The notes under the pieces were generated by a model that ran no database searches, had not been told where the DNA came from, and saw only the letters and a list, made by a program, of their open reading frames with translations. Both the position numbers and the translations under genes were made by a program. From Pyxidicoccus trucidator (GTDB taxonomy: Bacteria; Myxococcota; Myxococcia; Myxococcales; Myxococcaceae): a DNA stretch of 64,000 nt. Where the stretch lies: positions 1 through 64,000 of the forward strand of contig NZ_JAAIXZ010000019.1 of NCBI RefSeq assembly GCF_010894435.1. Direction: 5' to 3'. The stretch's first letter is position 1, and the number at the start of each line of letters is the position of its first letter. Shown piece by piece: positions 23,967 to 33,067 of the stretch.

Positions 23967-25709
23967 ATGACGTCGTCACCGCGCTCGCCCTGGGCGCTGC
24001 TGTCCGCCTCCATCCTCTCACTGCTCTTCCTCTCCGCCTGCTCCGACTCACCCGTCCCGCTGCCCTTCCCCATCATCGTCGACGCGGGGTCCGACTCCGG
24101 CGCCGACGAGGACTCGGGCACGGACGACGACTCGGGCACCGATGACGCTGGCACCGACGTGGACGCGGGCTCCGGCGACTCCGGCACTTCCGACGCCGGA
24201 CCCGAGCCGTGGGATGGCGGCTACACGGTGCTGGAGGAGCGCGGGAACTGGATTGACCGGGGCGCCTATGCACCGTGTGCCTTCGACTCGACGGGAGACC
24301 CGGCCACCGTCTCCTGCGCGGACCTGTCCCGCTACGACTTGTCGCAGTGCTCCCCGGAGGCGCTCGCCCAGGTGGAGCCGCATGGCATCTACCTCACCGA
24401 CCTCCGCATGGAGCGGCGCCTCGCCGACGGTGGCACTCGCATCACTCCCTCCTTCACCAGCTTCCAGCTCCGCTCCGACGGCGCCACCGACACACTCGCC
24501 GGCGCGCCCCTCCTCCAGCGCCAGACGGACGGTGGGACGTTCTTCATCGTCGGCGGCGCGCCCATCACCAGCACCGAGACGGCGCTCGCGGGCTGCCAGG
24601 TGCCCTCACCGGGAGTCATCACCGGCTGCTTCACCCGCTGCTCCGGCGGACGCTTCGGCGGAAGCGGCACCTTCGAGGCCCACCGCGTCGCGGTGCGGGC
24701 GGGCGAGGCGGAGTCCTCCGGAGGCCTCCAGCTCTTCTCCGAGTCCCCCGTGGCGCTCGGTGAGCCCGCGGACGTCTACGTCGCGAAGGAGCATGCCTAC
24801 GTCGTCTCCTTCGCCCGGTTCGGACTCGACGGCGGGCTCACCGTCTTCGACGTGAGCGACCGCCAGCACCCCATCTTCAAGGCCTCCATCAGCCTGCCGG
24901 GCGACAACTACTGGAACGGTGTCTGGGCCAGGGGCAATGCCCTCTACATCGCGAGCCTGAGCTCGGGCCTCCTCGTCTACGACATCACCCAACCCGGAGC
25001 GCCGGAGTTCGTGCGCTCGTTCGCCGCGGGCCCCGAGGGCGTGCACACCGTGCTCGTGGACGGGAACCGGCTCTATGCCATGTCGCTGAACAGCTCGACG
25101 CTCGTCTTCGACGTGTCAGAGCCGCTGAGCCCCGTGCTGCTCCAGAGCATCGCCCTGCCGGAGACGCTGTCCTCGGGAGGCCCGCATGACGTCCTCCCGT
25201 ACGAGGGCCGCCTCTACGTCAGCAACGGCTTTGGCGGCCTCTCCATCCTGGATGCCACCGACCTGGAGGACGTGCGGCACCAGGGCCAGTTCGTCCACGG
25301 CAACCGCGCCTACGCGCACCACAGCGCGGTGGGCACCTTCGCCGGCCGCACCATCGCCTTCGAGGGAGGAGAGACGAATGGCGCCCACCTGCGCGTGCTC
25401 GACGTCACCGACCCCGCGCACATCCTGAAGATTGGCGAGTTCCGTCTGCGGCCCGTCACGTCCATCCACAACTTCATCCTCCAGGGCACGCGGCTGTACG
25501 TCGCGTGGTACCAGGAGGGACTGCGCGTGCTGGACGTGTCCAACCCGACGCAGCCCCGGCAGGTGGCGCACTACAACACCTTCCGCGAGAGCGACCCCGA
25601 CCGGACGGACAACCTCTACGAGGGAGCCTTCGGCGTCCGCGTGCCCGGCGACGGCTACGTGTACGTCGTCGACTCCGCGCGCGGCCTGCTCATCCTCAAC
25701 GAGTTGTAG
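23967..25709 (+). CDS. LVIVD-repeat lipoprotein 1
   Basis: 580 residues. A signal peptide ends in a lipobox (FLSAC, near 25-29), then an Asp/Ser/Gly/Thr-rich linker of about 45 residues (DSGTDD-type repeats). After a conserved EPWDGGYTVLEERGNWIDRG module and a domain with paired cysteines (near 80-240) come LVIVD-type beta-propeller repeats of about 40-45 residues, each with a core such as GGLTVFDVSD or HLRVLDVTDP followed by P-x-x-x. It should be anchored to the outer membrane and exposed at the surface. It is the first of five tandem paralogues. The start shares its context, CGCGAGGTCCA, with paralogues 2 and 3. Ligand and role unknown. Confidence 0.85.
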   Translation: MTSSPRSPWALLSASILSLLFLSACSDSPVPLPFPIIVDAGSDSGADEDSGTDDDSGTDDAGTDVDAGSGDSGTSDAGPEPWDGGYTVLEERGNWIDRGAYAPCAFDSTGDPATVSCADLSRYDLSQCSPEALAQVEPHGIYLTDLRMERRLADGGTRITPSFTSFQLRSDGATDTLAGAPLLQRQTDGGTFFIVGGAPITSTETALAGCQVPSPGVITGCFTRCSGGRFGGSGTFEAHRVAVRAGEAESSGGLQLFSESPVALGEPADVYVAKEHAYVVSFARFGLDGGLTVFDVSDRQHPIFKASISLPGDNYWNGVWARGNALYIASLSSGLLVYDITQPGAPEFVRSFAAGPEGVHTVLVDGNRLYAMSLNSSTLVFDVSEPLSPVLLQSIALPETLSSGGPHDVLPYEGRLYVSNGFGGLSILDATDLEDVRHQGQFVHGNRAYAHHSAVGTFAGRTIAFEGGETNGAHLRVLDVTDPAHILKIGEFRLRPVTSIHNFILQGTRLYVAWYQEGLRVLDVSNPTQPRQVAHYNTFRESDPDRTDNLYEGAFGVRVPGDGYVYVVDSARGLLILNEL

Positions 25710-25931
25710 GCTCACACCCGCTCGGGACCGGAGCCGCTCCGGCCCGCCTCTTGGTCCGGACGCGCTGCAATGCCGGGACCAAACGGGACGAAAGCGCCGG
25801 ATTTCCACGCTCGCGGCGTGACTCTGTCGCCACGCCGCAACCATCTCCCCTCTCAATGAGGAACTCAGGGCTCCAGGACGCTTGGATGGTGCCCCCACTG
25901 TCGTGGGTGGCCTCTGCTCGCGAGGTCCACG

Positions 25932-27617
25932 ATGAAGTCCCCCCTGCGCCACTCCCTGGTGCTGCTCTCCGCCTGTGCCCTGTTGCTGGCCACGCTCTCC
26001 GGCTGCGACGACGACTCCGACCCCACTCCTGACGCAGGCGCCCAGCTTCCCGAGGACTCGGGGACGCCGGACTCCGGCACCACCGATGCGGGCACGGAGC
26101 CGTGGGACGGCGGCTACACCGTGCTGGAGGAGCACGGAGACTGGATTGACCGGGGCCGCTATGCGCCATGCAACTTCAACTCGCAGGGAGACCCCACCAC
26201 CGTCCGGTGTGACGACCTGTCGCGCTATGACCTGTCGCAGTGTTCTCCCGAAGCGCTCGCCCAGGTGGCGCCGCACGGCATCTACCTGTCCGACCTTCGC
26301 GGCGAGGTGGCGTTACCCGACGGCGGCACGCGCAGCGCCCCCGGATTGGCCACCTTCAAGCTCCACTCCGACGGCGGGACGGACACGATGAACTCGACGC
26401 CGCTCGTCGCGCGCAACACGGACGGAGGAACCTTCTTCGTCGTCGGCAGCAACACGAACCGCTTCAATGGTGCCATCACCATCACCTCGCTCGCCGGCTG
26501 CCAGGTGCCCTCGCCCGGCATCGTCACCGGCTGCTACGCCCGCTGCACCAACGGGCGGTTCAACCGGGCCGGCACCTTCGAGGCCCACCGCATGCCGTCC
26601 CAGCGGGGCGAGTCGGAGTCCTCCGGCGGGCTGCGCCTCATCTCCGAGTCTCCCGTCGCGCTGGCCGATGCCGTGGATGTCTACGTCACGAAGAACCACG
26701 CCTACGTCGTCTCCATCAACAACTTCAGCGGTACCCGCAACGGTGGCCTCACCGTCTTCGACGTGAGCGACCGGGCGCATCCCCTCTTCAAGGCCTCCAT
26801 CAGCCTGCCCGGGGACACGTCCTGGAACGGCGTGTGGGCCAAGGACGACGCGCTCTACATCGCCGGCAACAGGTCGGGCATCGTCATCTACGACATCTCC
26901 AACCCCGCTCAGCCGGAGTACGTGCGCCACCTGCCCGAGGGGACGTTTGGCGTTCACACCGTGCTCGTGGATGGCAACCGGCTCTACGGCATGTCACCCG
27001 GCGACGTGACGGTCGTGTACGACGTCTCCACGCCGCTGGCGCCCGTCCTGCTCCAGCGCATCACCGTGCCGGGAGAGCCCGTGGGCGGCGCGCATGACTC
27101 CTTCGCGTACGAAGGCCGCCTCTACATCAGCAATGCGTTCGGCGGCTACGTCGTCATGGACGTCACCGACCTCGACAACGTGCGGCACCTGGGCCAGTAC
27201 GTGCACGGCTTCGATGCCTTCGCGCACCACAGCGCGGTGGGCACCTTCGCCGGTCGCACGATTGCGTTCGAGGGCACCGAGTTCAGCGGCTCCCATCTGC
27301 GCGTGCTGGACGTCACCGACCCCGCGAACATCGTGAAGATTGGCGAGTTCCGCCTCAGCCCGGTCACCTCCATCCACAACCTGCTTCTGAAGGGCAACCT
27401 GCTCTACATCGCCTGGTACCAGGAGGGCGTGCGCGTGCTGGACGTGTCCAACCCGACGAAGCCCCGGCAGGTGGCGCACTACAACACCTTCCGCGAGAGC
27501 GACCCCCACCGCACGGACAACCTCTTCGAGGGCACCTTCGGCATCCGCGTTCCGGGCGACGGGTACGTGTACGCCGCGGACTCCATCCGAGGCCTGCTCA
27601 TCCTCAACGAGCTGTAG
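25932..27617 (+). CDS. LVIVD-repeat lipoprotein 2
   Basis: 561 residues. Lipobox TLSGC near 22-26 follows a hydrophobic signal, and the acidic linker here is short (about 30 residues). The cysteine-containing domain (two CQVPSPGIVTGCYARC-like motifs' worth of paired Cys near 195-210) and the propeller are very similar to paralogue 3, with long identical DNA stretches such as around 26758-26808. This marks a recent duplication or gene conversion. It ends in GLLILNEL like its neighbours. A stem-loop at 27648-27668 follows the gene. Confidence 0.85.
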   Translation: MKSPLRHSLVLLSACALLLATLSGCDDDSDPTPDAGAQLPEDSGTPDSGTTDAGTEPWDGGYTVLEEHGDWIDRGRYAPCNFNSQGDPTTVRCDDLSRYDLSQCSPEALAQVAPHGIYLSDLRGEVALPDGGTRSAPGLATFKLHSDGGTDTMNSTPLVARNTDGGTFFVVGSNTNRFNGAITITSLAGCQVPSPGIVTGCYARCTNGRFNRAGTFEAHRMPSQRGESESSGGLRLISESPVALADAVDVYVTKNHAYVVSINNFSGTRNGGLTVFDVSDRAHPLFKASISLPGDTSWNGVWAKDDALYIAGNRSGIVIYDISNPAQPEYVRHLPEGTFGVHTVLVDGNRLYGMSPGDVTVVYDVSTPLAPVLLQRITVPGEPVGGAHDSFAYEGRLYISNAFGGYVVMDVTDLDNVRHLGQYVHGFDAFAHHSAVGTFAGRTIAFEGTEFSGSHLRVLDVTDPANIVKIGEFRLSPVTSIHNLLLKGNLLYIAWYQEGVRVLDVSNPTKPRQVAHYNTFRESDPHRTDNLFEGTFGIRVPGDGYVYAADSIRGLLILNEL

Positions 27618-27647
27618 GCGCACCCACCGCCTCATGCATGAGCCGCT

Positions 27648-27668
27648 CCGGCCCGATTCCCGGGCCGG
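27648..27668 (+). terminator. Hairpin after LVIVD gene 2
   Basis: CCGGCCCG-attcc-CGGGCCGG, a perfect 8-bp stem 30 bases after the stop. A weaker form of the same block occurs after gene 1 (near 25727-25760), so it belongs to the duplicated spacer. Confidence 0.5.
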
Positions 27669-27840
27669 ATGCGGTGCAAGGCCAGGACCAATCAGGGGCT
27701 GAAGCAGGCTGTTTCGACACTCGCAGCGTGGCTCTCCTTCATTTCGCAACCATCTCCGGACCGCTCTCAGCCAACACCCGGACTTCAGGTCGTATGGCAA
27801 GAGCCCCCACCCCGGGTGGCTCCTGCTCGCGAGGTCCACG

Positions 27841-29604
27841 ATGCGGTCCCCCCTGCGCTCACGTCTGGTGCTGCTCTCCACCTGCGCCCTGCTGCTGGCC
27901 ACGCTCTCCGGCTGCGACGACGACTCCGGCCCCACTCCCGATGCAGGCTCCCAGCTTCCCGAGGACTCGGGGACGCCGGACTCCGGCGCTCCGGATGCGA
28001 GCACGGACTCGGGGATTCCGGACTCCGGCGCTCCAGATGCGAGCACGGACTCGGGGACTCCGGACTCCGGCGCTCCGGACGCGAGCACGGAGGAGCCCTG
28101 GGACGGTGGCTACACCGTGCTGGAGGAGCACGGAGACTGGATTGACCGGGGCCGCTATGCGCCGTGCTCCTTCAACCGCCAGGGAGACCCCTCCACCGTC
28201 CGCTGCGACGACCTGTCACGCTATGACTTGTCGCAGTGCTCCCCGGAAGCGCTCGCGCAGTTGGACGCGTACGGCATCTACATGACCGACCTGCGCGGCG
28301 AGGTGCCGCGGTCCGATGGCGGCACCGGCCTCCTCCCCGCCTTCGCCGGCTTCATGCTCCACTCCGACGGAGGGACGGACACGATGAACACCGCGCCGCT
28401 CGACTTCCGGAACACGGACGGGGGGACCTTCTTCATCGGCAGCAGCCGCACCAACCCCATCACCGGCACCACCCTCACCGCGCTCGCGGGCTGCCAGGTG
28501 CCCTCGCCCGGCATCATCACCGGCTGCTACGCGCGCTGCATCAACGGGAGCTTCAACCGGGCCGGCACCTTCGAAGCGCACCGCATGCCGTCTCATCGGG
28601 GCGAGTCGGAGTCCTCCGGCGGACTGCGCCTCATCTCCGAGTCCCCCGTCGCGGTGGGCGAAGCCGTGGACGTCTACGTCACCAAGAACCACGCCTATGT
28701 CGTCTCCCTCGACAGGATTTCCGGCACCAGCGGCGGGCTCACCGTCTTCGACGTGAGCGACCGGGCGCATCCCCTCTTCAAGGCCTCCATCAGCCTGCCC
28801 GGAGACTCGTCGTGGAATGGCGTGTGGGCCAAGGGCGACGCGCTCTACATCGCTGGCAACGACACGGGCACCCTCATCTACGACATCTCCAATCCCGCCC
28901 AGCCGGAGTACGTGCGCCACCTGCCCGCCGGGCAGTTCGGCGTGCACACCGTGCTGGTGGATGGCAACCGGCTCTACGGCATGTCGCCCGACATGGTGAC
29001 GCTCGTGTACGACGTCACCAGCCCGCTGGCGCCCGTCCTGCTCCAGCGCATCACCGTGCCGGAGGAGCTCTCCTCGGGCGGCGCGCATGACGCCTTCCCG
29101 TACGAGGGCCGCCTCTATGTCAGCAATGGCTTCGGCGGTTACTCCGTCATGGACGTCACCGACCTCGACAACGTGCGGCACCTGGGCCAGTACGTGCACG
29201 GCAGCTTCGCGCACCACAGCGCGGTGGGCACCTTCGCCGGCCGCACGATTGCCTTCGAGGGCACCGAGTTCAACGGCTCCCACCTGCGGGTGCTCGACGT
29301 CACCGACCCCACGAACATCGTGAAGATTGGCGAGTTCCGCCTCAGCCCGGTCAACTCCATCCACAACCTGATTCTGAAGGGCAACCACCTCTACGCCGCC
29401 TGGTATCAGGAGGGTGTGCGCGTGCTGGACGTGTCCAATCCCACGAAGCCGCGGCAGGTGGCGCACTACACCACCTTCCGCGATGGCGACCCTGGCCGCA
29501 GGGGCATCCTCTTCGAGGGCACCTTCGGCATCCGCGTGCCCGGAGATGGGCACGTGTACGTCGCGGACTCCGTGCGCGGACTGCTCATCCTCAACGAGCT
29601 CTGA
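27841..29604 (+). CDS. LVIVD-repeat lipoprotein 3
   Basis: 587 residues. It matches paralogue 2 throughout but has an expanded linker after the lipobox (TLSGC): three tandem copies of a 14-residue SGAPDASTDSGTPD-like module against one remnant in paralogue 2, which accounts for the length difference. The cysteine domain and propeller are intact, and the end is GLLILNEL. Such linker growth probably reflects slippage in the 42-base DNA repeat and changes how far the propeller stands from the membrane. Confidence 0.85.
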   Translation: MRSPLRSRLVLLSTCALLLATLSGCDDDSGPTPDAGSQLPEDSGTPDSGAPDASTDSGIPDSGAPDASTDSGTPDSGAPDASTEEPWDGGYTVLEEHGDWIDRGRYAPCSFNRQGDPSTVRCDDLSRYDLSQCSPEALAQLDAYGIYMTDLRGEVPRSDGGTGLLPAFAGFMLHSDGGTDTMNTAPLDFRNTDGGTFFIGSSRTNPITGTTLTALAGCQVPSPGIITGCYARCINGSFNRAGTFEAHRMPSHRGESESSGGLRLISESPVAVGEAVDVYVTKNHAYVVSLDRISGTSGGLTVFDVSDRAHPLFKASISLPGDSSWNGVWAKGDALYIAGNDTGTLIYDISNPAQPEYVRHLPAGQFGVHTVLVDGNRLYGMSPDMVTLVYDVTSPLAPVLLQRITVPEELSSGGAHDAFPYEGRLYVSNGFGGYSVMDVTDLDNVRHLGQYVHGSFAHHSAVGTFAGRTIAFEGTEFNGSHLRVLDVTDPTNIVKIGEFRLSPVNSIHNLILKGNHLYAAWYQEGVRVLDVSNPTKPRQVAHYTTFRDGDPGRRGILFEGTFGIRVPGDGHVYVADSVRGLLILNEL

Positions 29605-29621
29605 GCAGCCCCTGTCACCGC

Positions 29622-29657
29622 GAGTGGAGGCGGGCACCCGTCCGCCCGCTTCCACTC
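29622..29657 (+). terminator. Terminator after LVIVD gene 3
   Basis: GAGTGGAGGCGGGC-acccgtcc-GCCCGCTTCCACTC, a 14-bp stem with a single mismatch, starting 17 bases after the stop codon. It separates genes 1-3 from genes 4 and 5. Confidence 0.65.
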
Positions 29658-29729
29658 CAGACGCGGCCTGACTTTCCGGCACCGGGCGGGCCCCCTAAGC
29701 TGCGCGCTCCCCGTCAAAGAGGAACCGTC

Positions 29730-31349
29730 ATGCCCTCCCATGCCGCGCGCCTGCTCCTCGCGCTCGCCTGTGCCGCGTCGCTGTCCGCCTGCTCCAAGGA
29801 CGAGCCGGAACCGACGCCCAAGCCGAATCCCGACCCCGACACCGTTCCCTATGACGGCCCCTGGACGCCGCTGGCGGAGGCCGGCGACTGGACGGACTCC
29901 GGCCCCCTGGACTCCTGCGCCGTGCTGAGCACCGGCACGTGCGGCGCTCCCGCCGCCTTCGACATGACGAGCTGTGACACCGGCTCGCTCGACACGCTGG
30001 AGCGGCAGGGCGCCATCTACCGCGCGGAGGTTCGCTACGAGGTCCCCAACACCCTCGGCGGCGTGGAAATCGCCCCGGGCAGCGCGGGCATCCAGTTCGA
30101 CGCCACCGGGCAGCTCCAGCGCGTCATGGGGGCTACGCAGTCCAGCTCGCTCATGGGCGCGGGGACGTTCTTCGCCTCGTCGGAGCAGCAGCGCAACACC
30201 AGCACCACGGACCGCTACACCTTCGCCGGCTGCCGGGCGACGGGGCCGCGCACGCTCACCGGCTGCATGGCGTGGTGCAGGAACGGCCAGCTCCGCTACC
30301 GCGGCACCTTCCGCGCCGAGCGCATGACGTGGCGCCCCGGCGAGTCCGAGTCCTCCGGCCTCGTGCGCGTCTCCGAGTCCCACGTGGAGCGCGGCTACCC
30401 CGTGGACGTGTACGTCACGAAGGGCCACGCCTACGTCGTCTCCATCACCAACTCCGGGAGCCCCGGGGGCCTCACCGTCTTCGATGTGAGCGACCCGCGA
30501 AACCCCATCCAACGCGCATCCTTCAGCCTTCCCAATGACTCCTACTGGAATGGCGTCTGGGCGAAGGACGACGCGCTCTACATCGCCAGCGGGAGCGCGG
30601 GGGTGCTCGTCTATGACATCTCCGACCCGGCCAACCCCACCCTGGTGCAGCGCGCCAACGTGCCGGGCATCACCGGCACGCTCAACGTGCACACCGTCTT
30701 CGTGGAGGGAAACCGGCTCTACGCGATGTCGCCCTCGGCGCGGCAGACGTTCGTCTTCGACATCTCCACGCCGCTCGCGCCCCAGCTCATCACCCGCTAC
30801 GGGTACGCCGGAGCGACGACGGGCTACCCGCATGACGCCTTCGCGTACGGTGGCCGGCTCTACGTCAACCACACGGTGGACGGGTTCCTCGTCGTCGACC
30901 TGGAGGCCGCGAACCCCACGCTGCTCGGCCGGTACAACTACCCGCACTCCTACAGCCATGCGAACGCGGTGGGCACCTTCAACGGCCGCACGCTGGCCTT
31001 CGAGGGCGGAGAGACGCTCGGCGCCCACCTGCGCGTGCTGGACGTCACCAACCCCGCCGGCATCGCCAAGGTTGGCGAGTACAAGCTGCGCGGAGTCACC
31101 TCCGTCCACAACCTGGTCCTGGTGGGCACGCGCCTGTACGTGGCGCACTACCACGAGGGCGTGCGCGTCATCGACGTGGCGGACCCCGCGCAGCCCCGTG
31201 AAGTTGCTTACTTCAACACGTTCCGCGAGACAGACCCGGAGCGCACGGACGGCATGTACGAGGGCGCCATCGGCATGCGCGTGCCCGGTGACGGACACAT
31301 CTACGTGGTGGATACGTCTCGCGGTCTGCTCATCCTCGACGAGCCGTAG
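29730..31349 (+). CDS. LVIVD-repeat lipoprotein 4
   Basis: 539 residues, a more distant paralogue. Lipobox SLSAC lies near 18-22, followed by a short Pro/Asp/Glu linker (EPTPKPNPDPD) in place of the Asp/Ser repeats. The PWTPLAEAGDWTDSGPL module corresponds to the YTVLEEHGDWIDRG module of genes 1-3, and the paired-cysteine region (CRATGPRTLTGCMAWC, near 168) and the propeller repeats align with them. It ends GLLILDEP. Its upstream spacer (125 bases) is unrelated to the spacers of genes 1-3, so it may be expressed independently. Confidence 0.85.
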   Translation: MPSHAARLLLALACAASLSACSKDEPEPTPKPNPDPDTVPYDGPWTPLAEAGDWTDSGPLDSCAVLSTGTCGAPAAFDMTSCDTGSLDTLERQGAIYRAEVRYEVPNTLGGVEIAPGSAGIQFDATGQLQRVMGATQSSSLMGAGTFFASSEQQRNTSTTDRYTFAGCRATGPRTLTGCMAWCRNGQLRYRGTFRAERMTWRPGESESSGLVRVSESHVERGYPVDVYVTKGHAYVVSITNSGSPGGLTVFDVSDPRNPIQRASFSLPNDSYWNGVWAKDDALYIASGSAGVLVYDISDPANPTLVQRANVPGITGTLNVHTVFVEGNRLYAMSPSARQTFVFDISTPLAPQLITRYGYAGATTGYPHDAFAYGGRLYVNHTVDGFLVVDLEAANPTLLGRYNYPHSYSHANAVGTFNGRTLAFEGGETLGAHLRVLDVTNPAGIAKVGEYKLRGVTSVHNLVLVGTRLYVAHYHEGVRVIDVADPAQPREVAYFNTFRETDPERTDGMYEGAIGMRVPGDGHIYVVDTSRGLLILDEP

Positions 31350-31441
31350 ACAGGGAGGGCTTTCCCAGAGCACGGTGACGTCCCTACACTGGGAGTGCTG
31401 GTGACCCGCTGGCCGGAGCGGGTTGCCTTCAGGATGTGCCC

Positions 31442-33019
31442 ATGCGCCCTGTTCGCGCCGCGTTGACGGTCCTGCTCGCCTGCGCCGCGTCCGCGCTCGG
31501 ATGCGACGAGTCGGAAGCCCCGCCCTGGGATGGAAGCTATGTCCCGATGGAGGAGCGCGGGGACTGGGTGGACCCCGGGCCCCTCTCCACGTGCCGCGTG
31601 CTGAGGGACGGCACCGCGCCGTGCGGCTCGCTGGACTCCTTTGATTTGTCCGGGTGCAAGGCCCGCACGCTGGAGAAGCTGGAGCGCGCGGGCGTCTTCC
31701 GGGCGGAGCTCCGTTACGAGCCGGCGGAGTCCACCGCGCAGACGTCGCCGCGGGTGGGCGGGGGCGGCTTCAAGCTGGCGGCGAATGGCTTGCCCGAGCT
31801 CGTCTTCGGGGCCCCGCGCGCGAGCGCGGTGTGGACGTCGCGGACACTCCTCATCTCCGGACGTGAAGGGGACACGCTCTACACCTTCGTGGGCTGCAAC
31901 GCGGTGAACGAGCGCGTGCTCACCGGCTGCTTCTCCGTGTGCCGCAACGAGCAACTGGTGGACGCCGCCACCTTCCGCGCCGAGCGCATGTCGCGCTTCA
32001 AAGGTGAGAGCGAGGCCTGGGGCGGACTGAAGCTCCTGTCCGCGTCCCTCGTGGAGGCTGGCGCTCCGGTGGACGTCCACGTCACCGGAGGCCATGCCCA
32101 TGTCATCTCGGAGAACCGGCCGGGCCGCCCCGGTGGCCTCACCGTCTTCGACGTGAGCGAGCCGCGCGCTCCGGTGGCCGTGGGGCGGCTGGGCGCTCCG
32201 GAGGGCTCGGACTGGAGGAGCGCCACCTCCGTGGAGGGCATGCTGTACGTGGTCACCGCGAACACGGGCATCGCCGTGGTGGACATCTCCGAGCCGTCGC
32301 GGCCCACCTTCGTGCGCTCCGTGCCGGGCGGGCCCGTGCAGGTGAGCGGCGCGAGCGTGGACCGGGACCGGCTCTACGTCACGGTGGAGTCCCCCGAGCC
32401 CGGCACGCTGCTGTTCGACATCTCCACGCCCGGCGAGCCCCGCCTCATGGAGAGCGTCACGCTGGGGAAGATGGCGCCGGACCGGCTCTACGCGGGCCGC
32501 AGTGCCACCACCCACGGGGGCCGCCTCTACCTCAACCACCAGCGGGATGGCTTCAAGGTCGCGGACATCAGCCACCCCGACAAGGTGTCGCTGCTCGGGA
32601 CGTATATGTACCCGTATGGGAACAGCTCCGCGAGCGTGGTGGGCACCTTCGCCGGCCGCGCCGTCGCCTTCGAGCTGGGCCGGGGAGTGGGCGCGCGGCT
32701 GCGCGTGCTGGAGGTCAGCACTCCGTCGAATATCGTGAAGATTGGCGAGTACGGCCTGCGTCACGTCGTGTCGCCGCGCAACCTGGAGCTGCGCGGCTCG
32801 CGCCTGTACCTGACGTATCACCAGGAAGGGCTGCGCGTGCTGGACATGTCCCACCCCACGCAACCACGCGAGCTGGCCGGGTTCAACACGTACCGGGAGA
32901 CGGATCCGGGCCGGGGAGACGGCGTGGACGAGGGCGCCGCCGGCCTCGATGTGCCCGGGGATGGGCACGTGTATGTGGTGGACACGGCGCGGGGGTTGCT
33001 GGTGCTGAACGAGCCGTAG
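31442..33019 (+). CDS. LVIVD-repeat lipoprotein 5
   Basis: 525 residues, the most diverged of the five. Lipobox SALGC lies near 17-21 and there is almost no linker before PPWDGSYVPMEERGDWVDPG. The paired-cysteine motif (CNAVNERVLTGCFSVC, near 155) and propeller repeats (GGLTVFDVSEP, GIAVVDISEP, KVADISHP, LRVLEVSTP, LRVLDMSHP) are clear. An ATG at 31442 with AGGA seven bases upstream is the preferred start; a GTG two codons earlier is possible. It ends GLLVLNEP and is followed by a hairpin shared with the convergent Uma2 gene. Confidence 0.83.
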   Translation: MRPVRAALTVLLACAASALGCDESEAPPWDGSYVPMEERGDWVDPGPLSTCRVLRDGTAPCGSLDSFDLSGCKARTLEKLERAGVFRAELRYEPAESTAQTSPRVGGGGFKLAANGLPELVFGAPRASAVWTSRTLLISGREGDTLYTFVGCNAVNERVLTGCFSVCRNEQLVDAATFRAERMSRFKGESEAWGGLKLLSASLVEAGAPVDVHVTGGHAHVISENRPGRPGGLTVFDVSEPRAPVAVGRLGAPEGSDWRSATSVEGMLYVVTANTGIAVVDISEPSRPTFVRSVPGGPVQVSGASVDRDRLYVTVESPEPGTLLFDISTPGEPRLMESVTLGKMAPDRLYAGRSATTHGGRLYLNHQRDGFKVADISHPDKVSLLGTYMYPYGNSSASVVGTFAGRAVAFELGRGVGARLRVLEVSTPSNIVKIGEYGLRHVVSPRNLELRGSRLYLTYHQEGLRVLDMSHPTQPRELAGFNTYRETDPGRGDGVDEGAAGLDVPGDGHVYVVDTARGLLVLNEP

Positions 33020-33034
33020 CGGTGCCGTGTGGCA

Positions 33035-33053
33035 GGGGCGCACCGTGCGCCCC
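33035..33053. terminator. Bidirectional hairpin between LVIVD 5 and Uma2 gene
   Basis: GGGGCGCA-ccg-TGCGCCCC, a perfect 8-bp stem centred in the 48-base gap between two convergent genes. Confidence 0.55.
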
Positions 33054-33067
33054 CGCCGTGGCGTGGG

